Assembly: GCA_964516295.1 (NCBI GenBank)
Contig: CAZEYT010000023.1
Location: 1-38,526, forward strand
Reading direction: 5' to 3'
From: CAZEYT01 sp964516295
GTDB taxonomy: Bacteria > Verrucomicrobiota > Verrucomicrobiia > Chthoniobacterales > Terrimicrobiaceae
Length of the DNA stretch: 38,526 nt
Position 1 is the first letter of the stretch; each line of letters opens with the position of its first letter. Both the position numbers and the translations under genes were made by a program. The notes under the pieces are model-generated. The model searched no databases. It was not told the origin of the DNA and was given only the letters and a program-made list of their open reading frames with translations. Shown here in pieces: positions 32,517 to 38,526 of the stretch.

Positions 32517-33200
32517 ATGAACAAGAGATTTCTCGGCATTTTGATTGCCGGGTTTTGCGCAATTTCCACAGCCTTCGGCCAGATCACCGGAATGCAGGAT
32601 ATTCTTCTGTGGACCGGGAGCGGCGCGAATGAGTCGGCGCTCGTCTTTGATTTTCATGGTCCGTCGGGCCGGCAATCATTTGCCTTCGGTTATCGCTGGG
32701 ACGGCACGGCCACCGCGCAGGACATGATCACGGCCGTCGACCAAGCTTGGTTCGAGCTCTCGGTTTCATCACCGTCCTATGTGGTGAATGTCTCGTTTTT
32801 GGATGTTGTAACCGGGATCACCCATGATAAGTCGAGTGGAAGCTTCGCCACCTACCCGAACGACTACCTGAATTGGGGCTACTACGCCGCGGGGGGAACG
32901 GCCACTAAGTTCAGCTCCACGCCCCCATACGGCCCTGTCGGCACCGTGACAATTCCGGGCGGCGGATCGTCAGTACCTGTTTCTTGGACGACCTCCCCGT
33001 CCGGTTCCGCGGATCGCTTTCTCGCAAACGGTTCATGGGACGCGTTCAGTTTCGGCCAGTCCAACCAATTGTTTGTTCACCAAACTCCGCCCTTGGGCAT
33101 AGTTTACGCTGCGGTCCCGGAGCCGTCTCAAGTCGCTCTTCTCCTTTTCGCCGGGGCAATGGTGTTCTTCCATGCGCGCAAGAGGCTTCACTGTTCTTGA
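32517..33200 (+). CDS. PEP-CTERM surface protein under riboswitch-like control
   Basis: A protein of 227 aa. It has a signal peptide (MNKRFLGILIAGFCAISTAFG), a mature domain of about 175 residues, and a C-terminal sorting signal: PEP at 201-203, a hydrophobic span (QVALLLFAGAMVFF), then the basic end HARKRLHCS. PEP-CTERM proteins are processed by exosortase and placed at the cell surface. The start has a strong ribosome site (AAGGAG, 7 nt away). The early mature part reads LLWTGSGANESALVFDF, then FAFGYRWDGTATAQDMITAVD. From memory this W-G-x-G-x-N ... GYRWDG ... DM pattern resembles surface proteins of cobalamin-uptake loci in Bacteroidota; I could not check it. With the leader, a B12-related surface role is plausible. 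No exosortase gene is in the window. Confidence 0.85.
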   Translation: MNKRFLGILIAGFCAISTAFGQITGMQDILLWTGSGANESALVFDFHGPSGRQSFAFGYRWDGTATAQDMITAVDQAWFELSVSSPSYVVNVSFLDVVTGITHDKSSGSFATYPNDYLNWGYYAAGGTATKFSSTPPYGPVGTVTIPGGGSSVPVSWTTSPSGSADRFLANGSWDAFSFGQSNQLFVHQTPPLGIVYAAVPEPSQVALLLFAGAMVFFHARKRLHCS

Positions 33201-33924
33201 GTTGCTGGCGGCGGTGACGATAATCCTCGTCCTCGCCATCGCCCTCACCTCGGCGGGGCGTCGTGTCTATGAATCGAGTTCGCTGGCGGTCTCGGCAAAC
33301 AACATCCGTCAACTGGCCGCCGGGGGAATCAACTATCTCGCAGAGAACAACAATGTCTTCTGGCCCTACCGAGATGCCGCTCCATCGGGGCAGAACGGTG
33401 TCACATGGTGGTTTGGTTTCGAGCGAAGTACAAGCCTCTCGGCAAGAGAGGGACAGCGGGAGTTTGACCCGGCCCTCGGTCCGCTGGGGGGATACATTCC
33501 GAAGGGTATCCGCCCGGATCCCAGTTTTTCTCTCGGAGCCAGCGCATTCAAACCCAAGTATCGAAGCGGCTATATCGGCGCCGGCTACAATGTCCTTTTG
33601 GGCGGCGGATTCCTCAACAACAAGCCCCGGCAAAATGCCCTGCAATTGGCGAACCCTGCGAAGGTGGTCGTTTTTGCCACATCGGCGCAGGTGAACTCCT
33701 TCCAACCGCCCGCCTCGTCCAGGAAGCCGATGCTGGAAGAATTCTACGGAATCGATGAAAATGAAGTCACCGTCCACTTTCGCCACAATGGGAAAGCGAT
33801 GGTCTCCTTCGCCACGGGAAACGCGGGGTTTCTGGAGATCGACGAATCGACCCGCGATCCGCGCATGCCGCGCGCCAACGTCGGGCGCTTCGCTCCCTCG
33901 GGAAACAACGCCTGGCTCCAATAG
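33172..33924 (+). CDS. Type II secretion/type IV pilin-like pseudopilin
   Basis: A protein of 250 aa with a class III (prepilin) leader. The short basic MRARG is cut before Phe6, giving FTVLELLAAVTIILVLAIAL with the conserved Glu at mature position 5, then a polar body. The rest (NNIRQLAAGGINYLAENNNVFWPY, ..., VTVHFRHNGKAMVSFATGNAGFLEID) is the pattern of the many pseudopilin-like proteins of Verrucomicrobia and Planctomycetes; no partner secretion genes lie here. It overlaps the PEP-CTERM gene by 29 nt in another frame, so it is probably on the same B12-controlled transcript. The DNA-level overlap spans the coding of the sorting signal's basic tail. Confidence 0.85.
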   Translation: MRARGFTVLELLAAVTIILVLAIALTSAGRRVYESSSLAVSANNIRQLAAGGINYLAENNNVFWPYRDAAPSGQNGVTWWFGFERSTSLSAREGQREFDPALGPLGGYIPKGIRPDPSFSLGASAFKPKYRSGYIGAGYNVLLGGGFLNNKPRQNALQLANPAKVVVFATSAQVNSFQPPASSRKPMLEEFYGIDENEVTVHFRHNGKAMVSFATGNAGFLEIDESTRDPRMPRANVGRFAPSGNNAWLQ

Positions 33925-33989
33925 AAAATTCCCGACCTCGCTCGGGCGTTGCCAGTTGCTCGGCCATCGCGCAGGATTTGAGTTCCGCC

Positions 33990-35852
33990 ATGGACTCACT
34001 CACCGATCTTTCCACACCCGACCTTGCCGCCTTTTCCGCCAATGTTCGCGCGGGTCTCCTTTCTGAATCCCAGACCCGGCTGGCGTCGTTGCTGCTCAAC
34101 GCCGGACAGGCCCACCTCTTTGCAAGCTGGGACGAACCGGGAAACAACGACAACGCCAAGAAGAGGTTTCTCGAAATGCTCGAAACGGCACACACCTCGT
34201 ATCCCGGCGGTCTGCCTGCCTACATCACGAATGCCCGCACCCTCCTTGCCGAGGCCGCGGCCGGAACAAACCCGTTCGAAGGATGCACGCCGGAGCAACC
34301 GGACCTTGTGGATCTTTCCTCATTCGGCTCGGACTATGACGCCGCGGAGGAAATCGGCTTCCGTGAATTCGCCCACACGGCGGTCGTCCTTGTCGCGGGC
34401 GGGCTCGGCGAACGCCTGGGCTATCATGGCATCAAACTCGACATCCCGGTCGAGGTCACCGAGACCACATCCTACCTCGCCCACTTCACCGCCGTCCTCC
34501 GCGCGGCCTCGGTCCGTTTCGGCCGGCCGGTTCCGCTTGTCATCATGACCAGCCGCGACACGCAAGATGGTACACTCGCCACGTTGGAGAAAAACGAGTG
34601 GTTCGGTCTTTCCCGCGATCAGGTCACCATCGTCCGCCAGGAGTTGGTCCCGGCCGTTTGCGACCTCGAAGCCCGGATCGCCTTGGAAAAACCCTACGAG
34701 TTGATCCTCAAACCTCACGGGCACGGCGACATTCACATGCTCCTCCACTCCACGGGCACGGCACAGAAACTCGCCGACGCCGGAGTGCGCCACCTCCTCT
34801 TCATCCAAGACACCAACGGGCAGGTCTTCAACGCCGCCTTTGCCGCCATCGGCGTCTCCGTTCAAAAGGGCTACGACTTCAACTCGATCGCGGTCAATCG
34901 CGTGCCGGGCGAGGCGGTCGGTGGAATCGCGAGACTGGTTCGAAAAGACGCCACCGCCCTCACCGTCAACGTCGAATACAACCAGCTCGATCCCCTCCTC
35001 CGCGCGACGGTGAACCCCGACGGAGATGTCCCGGATGCACGCGGCTTTTCGGTCTTCCCGGGCAATATCAACCTCCTCGTCCTGCGGCTTGATTCCTACC
35101 TCCGCGTCCTTGATCGCACACAGGGCATCATCGCGGAATTCATCAACCCGAAATTTGCGGACGCCACCCGGACCACGTTCAAAAAACCCGCCCGCCTCGA
35201 AACGATGATGCAGGACCTGCCGAAACTCTTCACGGATGGCGAGAAGGTCGGCGTCACCGTTTTCCAACGCGAATGGTGCTTCAGCGCCTGCAAAAACAAT
35301 CTCGCCGACGCTGCCGACAAAGCCGCAAAAAACGGACCGCCGGAGAGCGCCTCCAGCGCCGAGAACGACTTTTACCTCGCCGGTCGCACCAAGCTTCGTC
35401 TCGCCAGCGTCAACGTGACCGATGGACCCATCGCGTCGATCCGTGGCATCCCCTTCACCACCGGTCCGCGCATCCTCCTCCGCCCGGGTTTCGCTCTCAC
35501 ACTCGCCGATCTCCGGCAGCGGCTTCGCGGCGGTCATTTCTCGGGCGACTGCACCCTCGTCGTGGACGGCGATGTTCGGTTGGAAAACGTCACCCTCGCC
35601 GACGGAGCCGGTCTGAGCATTTATGCTGCAGCCGGAGCGTCGGTCACTGTCTGCGATCTCTCGCTGCCGCCCACGCCGGGTTTTGAACTCGTCGAACTCA
35701 CCGACGCGGAAATGACCTCCTCCGAGATTCCCGAATACCTCCGCATCCGCGCCTATCGCATCGTCCGCCGCGATCCGGTGGAGATCCGCATCACCGAACC
35801 CGGCCGCTGGACCGTGCTGGCCGACGGCCGCGTCGAACGAACCGGAGACTGA
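33990..35852 (+). CDS. UDP-sugar pyrophosphorylase, plant USP-like
   Basis: A protein of 620 aa that I recognise as close in layout to plant and protist UDP-sugar pyrophosphorylases rather than bacterial GalU. The nucleotide-binding loop is VAGGLGERLGYHGIK (135-149). Then come LKPHGHGDIHMLL (240-252), FIQDTNGQVFNA (271-282), NVEYNQLDPLLRA (327-339), GFSVFPGNINLLV and LETMMQDLPKLF, each with a counterpart in plant USP. A C-terminal beta-helix-like part follows (about 500-600). Such enzymes make UDP-glucose, UDP-galactose and UDP-sugar acids from sugar 1-phosphates and UTP, reversibly. The start at 33990 is chosen; a TTG lies four codons upstream. It stands 65 nt after the pseudopilin gene and may have its own promoter. 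The exact substrate is unresolved. Confidence 0.88.
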   Translation: MDSLTDLSTPDLAAFSANVRAGLLSESQTRLASLLLNAGQAHLFASWDEPGNNDNAKKRFLEMLETAHTSYPGGLPAYITNARTLLAEAAAGTNPFEGCTPEQPDLVDLSSFGSDYDAAEEIGFREFAHTAVVLVAGGLGERLGYHGIKLDIPVEVTETTSYLAHFTAVLRAASVRFGRPVPLVIMTSRDTQDGTLATLEKNEWFGLSRDQVTIVRQELVPAVCDLEARIALEKPYELILKPHGHGDIHMLLHSTGTAQKLADAGVRHLLFIQDTNGQVFNAAFAAIGVSVQKGYDFNSIAVNRVPGEAVGGIARLVRKDATALTVNVEYNQLDPLLRATVNPDGDVPDARGFSVFPGNINLLVLRLDSYLRVLDRTQGIIAEFINPKFADATRTTFKKPARLETMMQDLPKLFTDGEKVGVTVFQREWCFSACKNNLADAADKAAKNGPPESASSAENDFYLAGRTKLRLASVNVTDGPIASIRGIPFTTGPRILLRPGFALTLADLRQRLRGGHFSGDCTLVVDGDVRLENVTLADGAGLSIYAAAGASVTVCDLSLPPTPGFELVELTDAEMTSSEIPEYLRIRAYRIVRRDPVEIRITEPGRWTVLADGRVERTGD

Positions 35853-35925
35853 TTCTCCACGGTCGGAATTCTTGCCCTGCATCATTGTCAAACGCGGGCA
35901 ACAGGCTCTATCGCTACTTTCGTTC

Positions 35926-37764
35926 ATGGCCCAGTTCATCAATGCCGTCGGAAGTGGCGGCGATCAGCCCACACCCGGGGAGCGACGCTTCGGCGAGCGA
36001 CTTCGCACCCATCTGGAAGACGACTATCTCTGCTGGCACAATGTGCCTGTGGGGCCCCGGCGACAGTATCCCGACTTCGTCACCCTCCATCCCCGCCACG
36101 GTCTATGGATTTTTGAGGTCAAGGACTGGCGACTCGATTCGCTGCGGATGATCGGCAACCACCACGTCGAACTCCACACGGCCACGGGCGGCGTAAAGAC
36201 GATTGCGAACCCGCTCCACCAAGCGCGCCAATACGCTCTCGCCATCGTCAACAAGCTTTCCACCGACCCGCAATTGCAGGATCCGGCGGAACGTTACCGC
36301 GGCCGGATTTGTTTTCCCTACGCCTGGTGTGCCGTCCTCACCAACATTACCCGGCGTCAGCTGCGGGAGGTTTTGACGGAGGAGGAACAGGAGCTGGTCT
36401 TGCCCGAACGTCTGATTCTCTGCAAAGACGAGATGCTCGAAAGCACACCTCCGGATGTTTTTCAGGAAAAGCTCTGGGGCATGTTTCACTATCGATTCGG
36501 CCAGCCCCTCTCGCTGCCGCAGATCGAGCGCGTCCGCTGGCACCTCTTCCCGCAGATCCGAATCACCTCGGTGCAGCGGGATTTCTTTGCCACATCGCCC
36601 GAAGACACCGACGAGGAACCGATCCCGGAACTCATCAAGGTCATGGACCTCCAGCAGGAACACCTGGCCCGCAATCTCGGCGACGGACATCGCGTGGTCC
36701 ACGGGGTCGCCGGATCCGGAAAAACGCTCATCCTCGGCTACCGCTGCCTGCATCTCGCACGCGTGTCCCACAAGCCGGTCCTCGTGCTTTGTTTCAACAT
36801 CACCCTCGCCGCCCGGCTCCGGGCATTTGTTGAGTCAAACGCGATTGAGGATCGCGTTCGCGTTCACCACTTTCACGAATGGTGCAAAACGCAGATCGAC
36901 TCCTACCACCTCGACGTCGCGGGCACGGGAAAAATCTGGGACCGTCAGGTGGAATCCGTGATCACCGGTGTGGATCGCGGGCTCGTGCCCCGCGGACAAT
37001 ATGGCGCCATCCTCATCGACGAAGGCCATGACTTTCAGCCCGAGTGGCTCCGCTTGGTTGCCCAGATGGTCGACCCCGCGACGGATTCGCTTTTGCTCCT
37101 CTACGACAGCGCGCAGTCGATTTACAAACGGAAGGGACGCTTCTCACTTTCCAGCGTTGGCATCAAGGCCCAGGGCCGGACCACCATTCTGCGGCTCAAC
37201 TACCGGAACACCCGCGAGATCCTCGCGTTTGCTTACGACTTTGCCTCGTCGTTTCTTCCACCCGAGGAAGCGGACGACGATCACATTCCTCTCATCCGCC
37301 CCGAAGCCGCCGGGCTCAGCGGTCCCGTTCCTGCGTTCCGGTTTCGATCCTCTCCGGAGGAGGAAATCGCCTACGCCGTCGAGTGCGTGCGGAAGTGGAG
37401 CGATCATGGCACTCCGCTCTCGGAAATTGCGCTGCTCAGCTGCGATCATCGCCACGGGGCCCTGGCCGCGGCCGCGCTGAAGCGGGCGGGCATTCCCGCT
37501 CATTGGATGGCTCACCGCCATCGCAAGAAATCCTACGACCCGCGCCGGGATTGCGTGGCCATCCTCCCGATCCCCAGCAGCAAAGGCCTCGAATTCAAAT
37601 CCGTGATTGTCCTCGGCACCGGACACATCGACGCCAAAACGGCGGCATTTTCCGACAACGTCCGCCTGCTTTACGTGGCCATGACACGCGCCAAGGAACA
37701 TCTACTCCTCACTGCGTCGTCGCGGAATACCTTCACCGAACATCTCGAAAAACTCGCCGCCTGA
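35926..37764 (+). CDS. NERD-domain nuclease fused to UvrD/Rep-like helicase
   Basis: A protein of 612 aa. The N-terminal NERD (nuclease-related) domain shows GERRFGERLRTHL, the metal-binding Asp50 (QYPDFVTL) and Glu64-x-Lys66 in IFEVKDW, a PD-(D/E)xK-type active site. The helicase part follows: Walker A GVAGSGKT at 260-267, Walker B IDEGHD at 364-369, YDSAQSIY, LRLNYRNTREIL, and the C-terminal motifs SSKGLEFKSVIV and RLLYVAMTRAKEHLLL. It is an SF1A helicase, probably acting on damaged or foreign DNA. An in-frame TTG at 35872 could start 18 codons earlier. It lies 73 nt after the pyrophosphorylase gene and is convergent with the last gene. No other defence genes are next to it. Confidence 0.92.
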   Translation: MAQFINAVGSGGDQPTPGERRFGERLRTHLEDDYLCWHNVPVGPRRQYPDFVTLHPRHGLWIFEVKDWRLDSLRMIGNHHVELHTATGGVKTIANPLHQARQYALAIVNKLSTDPQLQDPAERYRGRICFPYAWCAVLTNITRRQLREVLTEEEQELVLPERLILCKDEMLESTPPDVFQEKLWGMFHYRFGQPLSLPQIERVRWHLFPQIRITSVQRDFFATSPEDTDEEPIPELIKVMDLQQEHLARNLGDGHRVVHGVAGSGKTLILGYRCLHLARVSHKPVLVLCFNITLAARLRAFVESNAIEDRVRVHHFHEWCKTQIDSYHLDVAGTGKIWDRQVESVITGVDRGLVPRGQYGAILIDEGHDFQPEWLRLVAQMVDPATDSLLLLYDSAQSIYKRKGRFSLSSVGIKAQGRTTILRLNYRNTREILAFAYDFASSFLPPEEADDDHIPLIRPEAAGLSGPVPAFRFRSSPEEEIAYAVECVRKWSDHGTPLSEIALLSCDHRHGALAAAALKRAGIPAHWMAHRHRKKSYDPRRDCVAILPIPSSKGLEFKSVIVLGTGHIDAKTAAFSDNVRLLYVAMTRAKEHLLLTASSRNTFTEHLEKLAA

Positions 37765-37785
37765 TCCGCACTCTCCACCGGACGC

Positions 37786-38526
37786 TCACGTCGCCGGGGC
37801 CGCCGGGCGCGACGTCCAGCGTATCCAAAGCGTCGCCACGCCGCCGAGCAGGAGATTGAAGCCGATCATGATGCCAAAGAGCGCATCCCGCTCGCCCACC
37901 GTTCGGGTGAGAAGAAGCACCGCGACCACAAGCATGCCAAGCCCCGCGAGCAGGGAGCCGATCCATCGAAAAAACGGACGACTTCGCAGGGCGACGATCA
38001 CACGTGCCAGACCGTGAATGGCAAACGCAATGCCGAAAAGGTTTCCCGCCCAGGACGCCGCCACCTGCGTGTCGAGAAACAAGGCGAGCCCGGCGAGCAT
38101 GTTCAGGACCGCAAAAAAGATCGTGCCCAGAATCTGGCTCCAGTTCCGCCCATGGAGCGCATAGACAATTTCCGAAAAACCCGAAACAACGAGAAAGATC
38201 GCGAGCACCAGAACCGACCGATGAGCCGCCACCGCCGGAGCAAGAAACGACCCCGCCCCGAGACCGATGGCCAACAGGGCGAGAACCGCCGAGGCGGGAA
38301 CGGTCGGTTGCTTTTCCGTCCAGAACTGACTTTCCTTGACCGCTTCCGGAGGCTGCGGCGGCTCGGGAAGCCCGCGTTCTTTCTGAATCCGCTCCGCACG
38401 ACGCGCGACCCGGTCGGCCCAATCCTGACACTGATTGCTGAAGAACGAGTAGTAGTGCCCGTCATCCACCTCCGCCAAGGCCGCCCGCGCCGCTTCGGGA
38501 TGAAACCTCCGCCCGACGAGCCAGTA
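37786..38526 (-). CDS. Membrane protein with HdeD/DUF308-like C-terminus, 5' end outside window
   Basis: The open frame runs to the end of the window, so the start is missing; at least 246 codons are present. The visible N-terminal part ends in HYYSFFSNQCQDWADRV, a Cys-containing segment of the kind seen in papain-like or LRAT/NlpC-related folds (an N-Q/N-C-Q pattern). A charged Pro-rich linker follows (EPPQPPEAVKESQFW). The last 160 residues hold about six membrane spans in the DUF308/HdeD arrangement (paired spans such as VLVLAIFLVVSGFSEIVYAL, LNMLAGLALFL, GIAFAIHGLARVIVAL, LLAGLGMLVVAVLLLTRT). A soluble domain fused to HdeD-type spans is notable. The function is unknown; the membrane half is a confident structural call only. 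Confidence 0.7.
   Translation of the reverse strand, partial: YWLVGRRFHPEAARAALAEVDDGHYYSFFSNQCQDWADRVARRAERIQKERGLPEPPQPPEAVKESQFWTEKQPTVPASAVLALLAIGLGAGSFLAPAVAAHRSVLVLAIFLVVSGFSEIVYALHGRNWSQILGTIFFAVLNMLAGLALFLDTQVAASWAGNLFGIAFAIHGLARVIVALRSRPFFRWIGSLLAGLGMLVVAVLLLTRTVGERDALFGIMIGFNLLLGGVATLWIRWTSRPAAPAT

Noticed and set aside
35926..37764. Defence island around the NERD-helicase
   Set aside because: The neighbours are a sugar pyrophosphorylase and a membrane protein. Nothing else defence-like is visible, so a named defence system is not supported.
1..38526. CRISPR arrays, insertion sequences, integrases, rRNA or tRNA genes
   Set aside because: Reading through the window I saw no regularly spaced repeats, transposase or integrase motifs, terminal inverted repeats, or rRNA/tRNA sequence.

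Overview
The window looks like chromosome from a high-GC member of the Verrucomicrobiota (PVC superphylum). The reasons are a complete dcw (division and cell wall) cluster with a fused MurC-MurB and a LysM gene inserted between murD and ftsW, a GlgE maltosyltransferase, a PEP-CTERM surface protein, and a UDP-sugar pyrophosphorylase of plant type. The MurE substrate motif DNPR indicates meso-diaminopimelate peptidoglycan and a Gram-negative style wall. The assignment rests on gene content and protein resemblance recalled from memory, not on a database search.

Layout. 1-554: damaged 3' part of an aldo/keto reductase gene. 566-3746 (minus): thyA, folA, a C-terminal processing protease and a glycine-rich small protein, a nucleotide-synthesis and housekeeping group. 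3907-6834 (plus): a beta-galactosidase relative with its catalytic barrel cleanly missing, an RmlD-like reductase and the 16S rRNA methyltransferase RsmE. 6887-10451 (plus): a sugar-kinase-like phosphotransferase translationally coupled to GlgE, then a small membrane protein. 10498-29487: the dcw cluster mraZ-rsmH-ftsL-ftsI-murE-murF-mraY-murD-lysM-ftsW-murG-murCB-ddl-ftsQ-ftsA-ftsZ. It is preceded by a promoter overlaid with four 10-bp-phased MraZ-type boxes and closed by a strong hairpin terminator. Almost every junction is a stop/start overlap. 29512-29898 (minus): a glycine-rich RNA-binding protein. 30115-32189 (plus): a secreted protein plus a two-gene ABC exporter. 32207-33924: a promoter, a compact cobalamin-riboswitch-like leader, a PEP-CTERM surface protein and an overlapping pseudopilin. 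33990-37764: UDP-sugar pyrophosphorylase and a NERD-helicase. 37786 to the end (minus): a membrane protein running off the window.

How the genes work together. The dcw genes cover cytoplasmic precursor synthesis (MurC, B, D, E, F, Ddl), the lipid steps (MraY, MurG), septal polymerisation and cross-linking (FtsW, FtsI), and the divisome scaffold (FtsQ, L, A, Z). GlgE, the kinase and the nucleotide-sugar genes belong to carbohydrate metabolism.

The points most worth a second look are the FtsZ with altered GTPase motifs, the B12-riboswitch-like leader in front of a PEP-CTERM/pseudopilin pair, the barrel-less beta-galactosidase, the kinase-GlgE coupling and the plant-type pyrophosphorylase.
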